Shown in pieces: positions 47,101 through 58,290 of a stretch of DNA of 64,000 nt; positions within the stretch are counted from its first letter, which is position 1, and each line of letters opens with the position of its first letter. The stretch comes from Irpex lacteus (lineage: Eukaryota > Basidiomycota > Agaricomycetes > Polyporales > Irpicaceae), in NCBI GenBank assembly GCA_001986395.2, contig MQVO02000003.1:2046001-2110000 (forward strand). Reading direction: 5' to 3'. The notes below the pieces were generated by a model. The model saw only the letters and a list, made by a program, of their open reading frames with translations. It was not told the DNA's origin and searched no databases. Made by a program: the position numbers and the translations under genes.

Positions 47101-48978
47101 TCAAGCACGATGGCGGTACCATTGGCCAGGCACAGAATCCGAGTTTTGGCGCAACGGTGGCAGACTTGCAACAGGCTCAGCAGCCGGCGGGGGTGGACTA
47201 TTTGATTCCGAGGCTAGGTTCAACTCCAGGTCCAGCTTGCGCGCAAGCTCCTCGTCGAGCTCTTCCTGCGTCTTCTGTCTCTCCTCTTCCTCTTGCTGCA
47301 GTCGAAGTGCAATCTCGTGGTCTTCCAGAGTAGTCGACCTCGTGGGCTTTGGATGAGATTGAGCTTGGGGTTGAGATTGAGAAGGTGCGGCAGCTGGCGG
47401 TGGACTGCGTGCATGTGTTGGTAGAGGTATGCCGTCGTCTGGAAGTGGAAGCGGTTTCTGGTAGCGAGCAGCCTTTGCCGGGTCGGGAGGACCTTCAAAG
47501 TCTGACTCTCTTGGCGGGGGAGGAGGATAATTGTATGGATAAGGCCGAGAAGCAGGGGGAGGAGGCGCGTAATACGCCTGTGGTGGAGGAGGACCGGGAG
47601 GATAGCCGTAGCCTGGATAAGACGGGGCTACATTGTATCCAGTCGATGGCGGCGGAGGCTGTGTAGACTGATTACCCCATAGTGGCAGCGTAAAACCTGG
47701 AACAATGTTCGGTGCCGGTGATTGAGCAGGGTAGATCGCAGACTGGCTGCTGTGATGAACATGACCCGAAGGCTGTTGAGGCCCATATGGAGGTGATTGA
47801 GGACCTGGTATTGGCTGAGGGCCATATGGAGGGGCTACAGGGGGCGGCGACGGGTTATGATACGTCGCTTGTGGTATAGGTGTGGTCGCAGGGATGTAGG
47901 AAGGCGCCGGTGTTGGGTTTGCGGGAGGAACATAAGGTGGCTGAGGGGTATATGGTGGTTGATAGCCTGATGGCTGGGTATACGGAGCCTGTACATTGTG
48001 TGCTGGCTGCGGCGTAAGCGAATGCGGTGGATAGAAAGATCCAGGAGGGGAGACAGTGCGAGGCGGTGATGCCTGCCCAAGAGTTGATGCGGAAAGATAT
48101 GGAACATCAGTATCTTTGACCGGTGCAGCTTGCGCAGGCGGTATTCCGTTTGGTGGGCCAGCTCTCAACAGACCCGGGGTACCTCCAACCTGATCGTGGG
48201 GCAATGAGGATCTGTGCGAGGGGTGTGAAGCAGAGCCCTGTGCTTCAGTGGGGTGAGTGTGGGGGCTGGTCGATGCGGGACGAGGTCTGCCAGCGCCAGG
48301 CCTTAGAATAGATGGCAATGCTTCCGGAGGAGGAGGACCGTTCTCCTCTGGCAAGGGTGGTAAATCTCCTTTGGGAGAAGTGCGACGAGTGTCTGGTGGT
48401 GTTAACTTGCCGTTCTTCTGGGGTGGCGAGGAAGGGATAGGTGCTAGGGAAGACTGATATGCATGCGCTGGACGAGATAGCCTGTCGGCTGGCTTTAATT
48501 TGGATGGTCTTCGTGATAGAGAAGGTGGCGGCCCAGCTGCGAACCAGGTCATCTCGAGGTAGATATCTCCTCGTTGACCTTTGTCCGTACTCAGAGGGAC
48601 CCAATCTATTGACAATCGTCATCGGTTACCGCAAGCAAGACATTAAGCATATTGCTAGCTCTTACCATCGAACTCTCCAGTGCGTAGCGTATCCGATATA
48701 TCCAGCTCCCCCTTTCCTACCATTCCGTCCTGGCGCGGCTCTTTGGACCAGCAAGATATCTCTAGCTTCCTCGAGCTGGCGGTCTCTTGATCGGTAACTG
48801 TAAATCGAAGCTCTGCGTCCCACTCTGGATGTTGCCCTCCTTTGACATCTACTTTCGTCTTCTTGGTTGTACCTTGTAAAGTAACCTTCGTGTAGACATC
48901 CTGCTTGTAGAAGTGGTCATCTGGAAGATTCCTGGCCTTGAGTACGACGACTACGAGAGTGCCGAGCTCCTTGCTCAT
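47101..48978 (-). CDS. C2-domain protein with Pro-rich tail (Fic1/Inn1-like)
   Basis: Two exons join at GEFD/DWVPL; the intron is about 48605-48660. The N-terminal ~130 residues are a C2 domain (GTLVVVVLKARNLPDD, HPEWDAELRFTV, ISCWSKEP, GDIYLEMTWF). The remaining ~450 residues are Pro/Ser/Tyr-rich with dozens of PxxP and PPYxPQ-like segments, ending in a short Glu-rich helix (EIALRLQQEEEERQ) and WYRHRA. This order matches fungal ingression proteins Fic1 and Inn1, in which the C2 domain acts at the plasma membrane and the PxxP motifs bind SH3 proteins such as Cyk3 and Hof1/Imp2 during cytokinesis. The usual acidic calcium-binding loop residues are only partly visible. Orthology is likely, not proven. 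Confidence 0.85.
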
Positions 48979-49540
48979 GTCTTCTGGAGCTGTGGTGTTT
49001 GAGTGCAGAAAGTGAGTTGCGGGCGGTGGATATGGAGCCTGCGCATATAAAGCTTACCTTGGCTTGTAATGCTGTGGTGATGCGGTGAATACCAGGTCGG
49101 TGTCTGGGGTCCTATCTCATCTTCCTGACTTTGTCAAATCTACCGTACACTGTACAGCATTTGACGTCCAATGTCAAGCCATCAATAAGACCAGACAGTA
49201 TATTACATGATTACATCTTCACTTTGCACTGAAACGTTCATGTAGTGCAGGGTAACCAACACGAGCGGTGGTCGGGCGGTGGGCATGCCTGAGAGAGTCA
49301 ATGAAAGTGATGTGTCACATTTCTTTGGCAGTTGTGGCTGAGGCGTGCCATCAACACCCGTACATATGTATATCTGTGCGCAAGATAATGCGCGATACGC
49401 AGTCGACAATATGTATTCAGCAAAGAATCATGGCAGTCTCAGTGAGAGTAGGAGAATGAGTACAAATACGACCAAATATACCGCCGATCACTCGTAAAGA
49501 TTATTGGGCGCCTGTGGGCGAACTGTCTTCTGAAATTGTG
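48979..49540. other. Divergent intergenic region
   Basis: Promoter region shared by the C2 gene (minus) and the SGD1/NOM1 gene (plus). No additional gene is seen. Confidence 0.45.
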
Positions 49541-52500
49541 ATGCGCCCTCGAACAGGACCTACGCTGCCGCAGTCAATCGTCGAAGAACTCGAGGCGAAC
49601 TCAAGTCAGTAAACATGTACATTTGTCAATATAACTGTGTTACTGACTAGTCCTTTCGTCAGATCAACATTCGCATCGAAAAGGAGGACGGCAAAAGGTT
49701 TCGCGTAAAGAGGCTCGCAAACAGGAGAGAGAGCAGAAGAAGCAGCGCAAAGCAGAGTTCTATACAACACATCAGTCACATCATGGAAAGAGAGCAGCTG
49801 AAGATGAACATGACGAGTCTCCTCGACGCAAGCGGGCCAAGGTATCCGATGTAGTAGAACCTGCTACGCACACTGAGCAGAAACCTGCGAAACGGAAAAC
49901 TTCCGAGACCAAAACGTCTCGGAAAGAGTCTGCAGAGCCGGCGCGGAAACCTGTGAAAGTAAAACGTACAGAATCAGAAACTCCTCTGGCGAAGCTTTCA
50001 CACAAGACAAGTGGACGCACTACAAGCATACCGGCCAAACTCCCTCGAAGCTCACAAGAGCAGCAGGAAGATGCATACATAGCTTACTTAGAGTCGAAAC
50101 TTGGTTGGTCAAAGGGAGGAAGTCGAACTTCGAAGTATGGGAAGGGACTCGATGAGGACGGTCTTGACGGTGAGTGGCATGTACTGTAAAGCCCGTATAT
50201 ACACCTGACGTAGTCCACTTGTTAAGACCTTTTGGCCGATATCGATACCATTGAGGCATCTATTTTCTCTAAGCCAAAGGTATGTCCATATGTTTCAGGA
50301 TATTCACTTTCGCTTACGTTGGAACGCAGTCAAAGAGGCAACCCACAGAAGATGAGGGGTTAGATGCATCGGAAGAGAGTATGGATGAAGAAAGTGACAT
50401 CGAGGAGGGAGAGGATGTATTGGACGACGACCTTGACGATGAGCAGTCTGACGATGAGGACGAGGGTTCCGGCAGTGCCGACGACCTTGGAGGTGCTGTA
50501 GAGGAGGAGACTTCTGGCGAGGACGGCGAGGTTGAAGAAGAGGAGTGGGGTGGAATTGGTGAAGCGACTACTACCTCACAAGACTCTTCTGCGACCAAGC
50601 CCACTGATACTGTACCTGGTAAGACACATAATTCTGGGGAAGATCCGTGCACCACTAATTACATATTTCTCCTGCAGGAACGCGATATGTTCCCCCGCAC
50701 CTTCGCAAGAAAGCCGACGACGAGCAGTCTGAAGCACAGATCAAGTTGACTCGTCAACTGAAGGGTCTCTTGAACAGGATGAGCGAGCAGAATATCTCGA
50801 CAATTCTCGACAGCGTAGAAGAAATATACCGAAACCAACGACGGCATGGTTGGTCCATTTTCCAACTGTAGTTCTGGTATTGCCCAGCTTACTTATGTTC
50901 TTGTCTAGATGTCACGTCCGCTATCACTACGCTAATCATCGACGGGATTGCCTCGCACTCGATGTTACTCGACAGTTATGTCGTACTACACGCCGCCTTC
51001 ATAGCAAGTCTGCACAAGATCATTGGCGTGGAATTCGGTCAGTCAGTTTACCGCAGCATTATACATATCACATACTGATTTGGTGATTTAGCTGCATACT
51101 TCGTCCAGAACGTCGTCACAAAATATGAACGGCACTTCTCTGAACTGCAAACCTCCGCAGTAGATCTAGGTGTCGACGAAACCCTGGGAAAAGAATGCTC
51201 GAACTTGATTGTGCTACTATCGGAGTTGTACAATTTCCAGGTCATCTCATGCTTGCTCGTGTATGACCTCATCCGAGGCTTGCTAGATGGCGAACTCAGC
51301 GAGTTCAAGGTAGAGTTGTTGCTGAAGATTGTTCGAAGTGCGTATTTTTTCACCAGTATGTTTTTATTATGTGTCTGACTTGGTACGTCGTTCCAGATTC
51401 TGGCCAGCAACTCCGCACGGACGATCCTTTAGCTTTGAAAGATATTGTGCAGATCGTGCATTCCAAAGTTCCTTCGGACCAGCATGCGTTAAGGTATGTA
51501 TCCGCAGTTTGCACTTGTTTACCCACCACTTACGTATCTTTTCTTAGCTCACGGACGAGGTTCATGGTCGAGACGTTGACGAATTTGAAGAATAACAAGC
51601 TGAAGAAGACTCCGGCGGGTGGCCAGGGTACTGATGCAGTAGAGCGAATGAAGAAGTTCCTCTCCGGGCTCAGCAAGAAGCGCCATGGTAAGCAGACTTT
51701 CGTCCTTCTGGCCGCCATTCACTGATTTTACTCGGTACTGAATTAGTAATGGCCCACGAACCGCTTCGTGTGAGCTTGAATGACCTGCATTCCGCTGAGA
51801 CGAAGGGCAAATGGTGGCTTGTCGGAGCTGCATGGGGCGGCGACCCTCTAGTAGATCGTCAAGACGAGCTTCAGCAGTCGAACAAGAAATCCGACAGTGC
51901 CGATAATCTCCTGCTTAAGTTGGCGAAGAAGCAGGGCATGAACACGGACATCAGACGGAGTATTTTCGTTGTTCTTATGAGTAGCGAGGTACGTCCTTCC
52001 GACCCATTCTGAGTGTTCTTGGTCTTATGAATCGTCTCATAGGATTACGTCGATGCTTGTGAACGTCTGTCTCAGCTAAAGTTGACAGAGGTTCAACAAC
52101 GAGAAATCATCCGCGTGTTACTGCACTGCTGTGGCAACGTACGTCCTCTTCACTCTCCCGTCTTGCATTCTTAAACAATCCATTCACAGGAAAAATCCTA
52201 CAACCCGTACTACGCCTTCGTCGCCCAGCAACTTTGCAGAACCTCCCACTCGTACACCATCACCCTACAATTCTGCTTGTGGGACTTTTTGCGTGATCTG
52301 GGCGAGACTGGTGTAGGTGGCACGGAAGTGCTAAAGAACCTCAAGGATGATGTTGCTAGTTTCGACGTTGGCAAGATCTCAAGTACGCGTTCGAGGAACG
52401 TTGCCAGGGCTTATGCGTGGTGGATAGCGAAAGATGCGTGCACACTGGCTATACTCAAGGTATGTTCTTTCATGACGGCCGTGTATGCAATGTCCTCACT

Positions 52501-52840
52501 CAAGACTTCGTAGCCCGTCGATTTCACGAACCTGAAGCCACAAACGCATCAGTTCTTCACAGAACTGTTCACGCACGTCCTCATCGGCACACAGCTACCA
52601 ACACCACTACTCAGTTCGGATCCCAAAGACTTCCCTAGCACGAGAAACAGAGGACCTTTGGAGGAGGTATTCATCAAAGCTACGAGGATGGAAACGCTCG
52701 CGCTCGGGCTAGTCTATTTCCTTGGTCAGGCATTCGGACAGGGGAAAGAACAGGATGGGGGTTCGGGCTTTATCAAGTGGGCGACGAAGGTCGCGGTTGA
52801 GACGCTTCGTACGGGGATTGACATCGTAGCTGCGATATGA
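49541..52840 (+). CDS. SGD1: Sgd1/NOM1-like nucleolar MIF4G-MA3 protein
   Basis: ATG 49541 (MRPRTGPTLPQSIVEEL) begins a gene of about a dozen exons. The N-terminus is Lys/Arg-rich (KEARKQEREQKKQRK) with nuclear/nucleolar signals, then an acidic stretch (EESDIEEGEDVLDDD). After RYVPPHLRKK comes a MIF4G domain (LKGLLNRMSEQNI, YVVLHAAFIASLHKIIG, FVQNVVTKYE, LLSELYNFQVISCLLVYDLI). An MA3 domain follows (IFVVLMSSEDYVDACERL, YAFVAQQLC). Sgd1/NOM1 stimulates the DEAD-box protein Fal1/eIF4AIII in the nucleolus and is needed for 18S rRNA maturation and 40S assembly. Domain order and size match the family well. Its stop lies only 61 bp from that of EFM4 on the other strand. Confidence 0.93.
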
Positions 52841-52901
52841 GCATTCCCAGGCTATGTTACATTTACTTTCTTTCGTCAATGGGCAGCAGTGCTTCAGGGA
52901 G

Positions 52902-53841
52902 CTACACCGGCTTTTGGAAGGCGACCGTTGAATACACATTGCCCTGTTGACCGCCAAAGGAGAACTTTGGCCAGTCTACTTTTGAACTGGAGAAACAGTC
53001 AGTCGTGTGTTGCTGACGATATTCAAGTTTGGTACGCACTGGTATTTCAAGCCCGTCGCGGAATTAGCGAACTTGGCGATGAGCTCTTCTTCAGTAAAAT
53101 TACACGCTATGTCGCAAAAGAGCTCAGTGCAAACTACTTTTACGCGACTGTGTGGTGTACGCACAAGTAATCAGGAAATAACCTCCAGGTTTGACGATAG
53201 CTCCGATTCGTGGTGGATAATCCGCTGCAGGAGCCTTCCCAGAGTTATCCTTCTCAGCGAGCGCAATCGCATCGAAAGTTCCTTTATCAAGCACAAGGTC
53301 CCATATGTCGACATCCTGTTCAGCCGTCTGGATACTCGGAAGAGCTGAGGGGTATGTTTGTAGAAAGTCGCATTCTTGGAAGGTGATGGTACCGGCGTCG
53401 TTGCCTCTTGCTTCACCTATAGCTCGCGCCAGTCGGACGGCATCTTCGCTGTAGTCTACGCCGAGGATATGGGAGGCGTCGTACCCGGCTTCTTGGAGGG
53501 CGAAGAGAAGCGTGCCGTTGCCTGTGCCGACTTCGATAATTGCAGGTGGAGGATCTTTGGGTATGTGGTCTTGGGCCCAATCTACCATCTTCTCTACACT
53601 ATCCTCTCCGAACCTAAAGCATTATAGTAGAGTTTAGTAGACCTTGAATCCGGATGATAAGAATTGTGCATACCAAATTTCGCCCTCATCGCCGATCTCC
53701 TCAAAATTTGACAACTCTCTTGCATAGACGCTATCCCAGCTACCGGAGAACGTTCAATGTTAGTTAGTATATATCGATGCAAATGACTGACTGTTCCTTT
53801 GTTCCCAGTTTCGAGGGATTCAAGTCTGCTGTTTCTGACAT
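52902..53841 (-). CDS. EFM4: Protein-lysine methyltransferase Efm4
   Basis: Five exons from ATG 53841 (MSETADLNPSKLGTKE) join to HWDSVYARELSNFEEIGDEG, then FGEDSVEKMVDW, then the SAM-binding motif EVGTGNGTLLFALQEAG. Further motifs are DYSEDAVRLA, DLVLDKGTFDAIAL and GGYFLITSCNFTEEEL. The last intron must end at CTCCAG so that KYHSKVDWPKFSFGG forms, giving the family's usual FGG...TVAFQK C-terminus and the stop at 52902. Efm4 (METTL10/EEF1AKMT2) is a seven-beta-strand enzyme that methylates a lysine of translation elongation factor eEF1A in the cytosol. All key motifs are present. Confidence 0.93.
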
Positions 53842-54070
53842 CGAGAGAGTCTGAGAGTAAGATCGGGATTGCTTAGTAAGCAAGATTTCTGGCAGTCGTT
53901 CATGTCCATGAGAGGTGGTGGAAAGCGCGAGAGCAGTGGGATACAATTAGGTGGTAGTACAGTATAGCATGTAAGTATAGAATGTAGCATCATCTAAGTG
54001 GCAGTCGATACGGGTCGAAAATCTCGAGGAGTAACACGGACGTACCAGCATGACAAGAGTAGCCAGAGTA
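53842..54070. other. Short spacer between EFM4 and PAM18
   Basis: Both flanking genes are on the minus strand. The spacer of about 230 bp holds the EFM4 promoter and the PAM18 3' end. Confidence 0.5.
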
Positions 54071-54440
54071 CTATCTCGCCTTTCCGTCCGTCTTTTCCAA
54101 CAACTCCTTGGCTTCGTTTATTTTACTTGCAAGATATGGTGAGCCACCACGATCTGGGTGGTTTGCGATCATAATTTGTCGATGTGCGTCCTTCAGATTC
54201 TTACGAAGCGTAGGACCGTCTCTGACGAGTTGAGCCAGCGGTCAGCAGTGCACAGATGTACGTTTGGGATAATTCTTACTTGAGCCCAAGAATAGCAATC
54301 GCTTCTTTTCTATCCATCCTCGCCTTGAATCCGCCCTTGACCCATTCCTCCGCACCCTTCTTCGCAGCTCTCTGAAGGAAACTGCGACCCGCTATAGCAG
54401 CTGCAACGGCAGTGACGCCCAGGATAACCGGTGTAGCCAT
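54071..54440 (-). CDS. PAM18: Mitochondrial J-protein Pam18/Tim14
   Basis: Two exons (intron of about 60 bp after AILGLK) give about 105 residues from ATG 54440. The N-terminus [21 protein letters not shown] is a single membrane helix. A matrix J-domain follows, with [15 protein letters not shown], then [22 protein letters not shown] (the HPD motif is intact), then [10 protein letters not shown]. Pam18 is the J-protein of the presequence-translocase motor at the TIM23 channel and stimulates the ATPase of mitochondrial Hsp70. It is shorter than yeast Pam18, which has an added intermembrane-space segment, and similar in size to metazoan DNAJC19. Confidence 0.94.
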
Positions 54441-55232
54441 TGAGAATGAGAAGGTACGACGTCGAGTTAAGGAGAGTCAAAAATAGAAGATAGAACAAGA
54501 TGTATGAGAAAGAGAGGTATAAGCAGAGTCTTCAAAAGTTCCAAGCTCTGTCACTGCCGGTGACGGTGCACAGTGAGCGCTAGTCATCGGCCGGCATGTC
54601 CGTCACATGCATGTCACATACACGGGACCGTGACATATTGGTCTCTCGGTTGTCACTCCCTCTCACCCGAGCTTGTCTCTTACCTTCATGCACACGCAGC
54701 GGTGGAAATGACCCAGGCCATGGCCACGCTGCTAATGGATATCTTAGAAAGGCAGAGCGACTGCTTTCGTGATATTAACGTTTAGAAGCTGATTTGCAAG
54801 ACATACAGTACTAGCTATTCGGTTTGTAGTCTCTTCGACAGCCTCATGCCAGAGATCCGCAAAACTGGCTATATAGTTTGTAAGTCTTTCTTTATATGTT
54901 TGTCAAATACATCCACTAATTGAACGGGTAGAAAGATGCTACATCGCTGGATCGCAGCGCCTCCCCTTAGTCACCACGAGATGCCTAAGGTTCATTCGTT
55001 TGCCAAACTGATTGTTGCAGGTTCTTTGGCGAGATTAGCTGTATATGGCCGCCCATTATACCCAGACGTCTGATACAGACCCTTATTTTGACGCGGTACT
55101 TGGATTTCGAAGCTCGCCACACCGCCTCGTGTAGGAACTCCCTCAACTTAAAGCTCTGGCGCGGCTTATAGGGCAGCCGCGTTGGTCCCCAGTGTCCCCA
55201 TCTCCACCCCCTCACTAACCTTGCCATTCGCC
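54441..55232. other. Divergent intergenic region
   Basis: This lies between PAM18 (minus) and the first SF1 helicase (plus). No gene or RNA is recognised. Confidence 0.45.
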
Positions 55233-57986
55233 ATGAGCACTGGCAGACTCACAATGAGCCCCGAGCTCTTCAACGACTTTCGCGGTACCGTGCAAGTTAC
55301 GGTTCTGCGAGAGGCCGAACTCTCTGCTGGTATCATTGCCACATTCCTATCGTCCGCCACCTCGAGTGTGCTCGGCACCACAGCATCCTACGGACATAAG
55401 GGCGTCCTCTCTGCGCTCGTCTTGTCCACTGAGACGCGCTGTCTGCGCATACTGCTCTCCACGCCTGGCACGAAAAAGAAGGGGGGCCACAAGAAATCGC
55501 GTGTGGCAGCCAACGGTCGGCGACTCTTGCAGGACAATATCCTTTGTAACCGCGCCTACCATAAGCTGGCCTTCGATGCAGAAAGGGTGTCTTGTGCCTT
55601 ATACTTCGACCACGAGCTGCGGATTGCGGCTCTGGTGGATGCGGAAAGTCTAGCCGTCGCTAAAACGAGAGGCTCTGTTGATCGTCTGATGGCGGTGCTG
55701 GGGGGAGAGCATAAGGTGCACAAACGGCTTGCACTCAAGGTTTTTGACAAGAGGCTTCGAGATGTCCAGGACCAAGAATTCGCTGTGCTACGTGCTTGGG
55801 CGACATCGATGGCTGGTGCCAGCCAGTCTTCCGCTTTACTAATACCGACCATTCTGCCCATCCACACTGATAGCGTGGATGACCTGGTTAGTCCATCTAT
55901 ACAACCTTTTTGACCCCACCCGGTTCTGAGTCGCAATTTCAGGTTTTAACGGCCCTGGCGAAATGCGTCCGAGATGCGGACCAACTAAACGCTCTCAAGC
56001 CTTTGAAAGTCAAAAACGACGTCAACACACAGTTTTCGACCAAGAACGGACAGCTGAATGTGACGCTGCAGCGCTACACCACCCGCATACGTCGTAATGA
56101 CAGACAGGTAAATTTAAGATATTTCCTTGGGCATTTTTGTTTACGTCTTCTTGCAGCATATCGTCGTTGAGTCGTCCATCAAAGGACGAAAGCCTATTCG
56201 TGCCAAGGGCACAGTGGGTGGTGTCATAGGCAAGAACGCTTCTCTCAACCTGGCCATGAGTACCAAGGACGCGGCGCGGGCGACGATCAAACAGGTCTAC
56301 ACGTTTGGACCCGAGAATCCTACCAATGCTGAGCTGGCACGCACCATGGCCATCCTGCGTACCTTGCAGCAGTCGAAGACGTTTTTGACGCATCCCCTAG
56401 CGAGACGTATCTTTCTTGGAGAAGGACCGCTGACGGGTAATGCTCTCCCCGAGCTCACTCCCCTCATAACTTACAGCGGCCCTCTTAATGGCGCGCAGAA
56501 GAAGGCTGTTGAGCATATTTTATCTGGGCAGTCCGAGAAGGCGATCACTGTTGTGCAGGGTCCTCCTGGAACTGGGAAAACGACAGTGGTGGCAGCTAGT
56601 GTGACGAGTATGACAGCGATCCCCTCTTTCATCAACAACCACGGTGTATGGTTAGTCGCGCACTCTAACGTCGCCGTGAAGAAGATGGCGGAAAAGCTAG
56701 TTGACGTCGGTTTCCGCGACTTCAAGCTCCTCGTCTCGTTCGAGTTTCATTTTGACTGGTAAGCAAGCTTCTATTTATTGCGGCGACCGTTATACCCATG
56801 AGCACGTACAGGCATGAGCATCTCTACGGCGACGTGCTCGAAGCCAACGTCATCCGCGGTGACCAATTTCCAGACAGTATCAAGGACACGAAGACGAGGC
56901 TGGCCGGTTCGAAGGTGATCTTGTGCTCGCTGAGCATGTTCTCCAGCTCGCGCATGGTCGCCTCCGGATTCACCAAGCTTGTGCCCATCACCGTGGTCTT
57001 GATTGACGAAGCGAGTCAGATCGACATCGGAGACTACATTCCGTTGCTGAATATCCATGGACACCATGTGAAGAAAATGGTATTCATTGGGGACGATAAA
57101 CAATGTGAGTCGTCTTCATACCCCGACAAGCGAGTTTTTTTCCTTATGGTGCTATCTATCTAGTGGCTCCCTTCGGACAAGATGATTTAGGCACGCTGCG
57201 CAGTATATTTGAGTTGGCGAACGTACGCAAGAGGGCTATCTTCCTTGATACGCAATGTAAGATTTTGTCATCTTTGGCGGTTTCATTACTTGTCATTGAC
57301 GACTCTTTGTAGATCGCATGCCAGTGCCAGTCGGAGCCTTCATCTCGCGTTCTATGTATGGCGGTCGCTTGAAGTCACAGCACAGCATCGAAGCGTCGTC
57401 TTCTTGCCGATTCGTCGATATTGCCCACGGCAAAGAAATCAAAGCCGGCCACAGTTTCAGAGTGAGTTCATGCATGGCTTCCTATCCTACTCATATGCGA
57501 TGTTTACAAGCTGCGAGTAGAACGTAGAAGAGGCGAACTATGCTGTACGTATCGCGAAGCGGTTCCTTGCTCAAGGGAAGGCGTATCGTATTATCACGCC
57601 TTACGATGGCCAGCGCTCTTACATCGAAAACTTGCTCAAGAGTGAAGGTATACCATGGGAAGACCGCTGCTTCAATGTTGATTCGTTCCAAGGTGTGTTG
57701 AACCTGCAGTGTTCGAAAACGATATACTTAAGCGATGCACATCGTACTAGGAAACGAAGCGGACCACGTCATCATTTCCGTCGTACGCACAGAGAAGATC
57801 GGGTTCTTGAACAACCGACGACGCAGCAACGTGATGCTGTCTCGATGCAAACGCAGCATGACTATATGCACTAACCGTGCCTTCGTGAATAGAAAGGCGT
57901 TGACGACCCTTCTTGGGGATATGTGTGCGGAGTGGGGAAGTGGCGCTTGGTTGAGCACTCGCGATATCCTGGCGGGGCGGTTCTAG
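55233..57986 (+). CDS. SF1 (UPF1-like) helicase with degenerate exonuclease-like N-domain, copy 1
   Basis: ATG 55233 (MSTGRLTMSPELF) opens a gene of about eight exons. Residues ~25-130 resemble a DEDD 3'-5' exonuclease fold (ILCNRAYHKLAFDAERVSCA and LYFDHELRI) without an obvious D-x-E in the first motif. The helicase core is complete: GPLNGAQKKAVE (Q motif), GPPGTGKTT (Walker A), DEASQ (Walker B), GDDKQLAPFGQ (III), QYRMP (IV), NVDSFQGNEADHVIISVVR (V) and NRRRSNVMLSRCKR (VI). Introns split the HEHLYG, GDDKQ/L, QYRM and QGNE codons, exactly as in the downstream copy. Substrate (RNA or DNA) and pathway are unknown; UPF1-like members act in RNA decay and silencing. Confidence 0.88.
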
Positions 57987-58290
57987 TTTGGCTTATGCGG
58001 TATCAAGCATTGTTGTAACGTCTTGGCCATAGAGAATGATGATCGTACAGTTGGCATTCGCAGGGGTGAATGTTGTAGTAAAAAATTCGGTAAGACGTAC
58101 ATGTCTGCACCGGCGTCGAAATGCAGTCACCAGCTGATATGAACGTGGGACATCTATCGGGCAAGGTCTTGTTGTCCGCGTGCCACGAAGGAGGAGAATG
58201 GCCTTCTCCATCGATACAATCGCCTTCATCGTCGTTCGTTGTAACCGCCGGCGTTGCTCCTTGTCTTCGCCCACCACTCAGTGAGCGGCC
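57987..58290. other. Spacer between the helicase copies
   Basis: About 300 bp hold the terminator of copy 1 and the promoter of copy 2. No further feature is seen. Confidence 0.5.
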
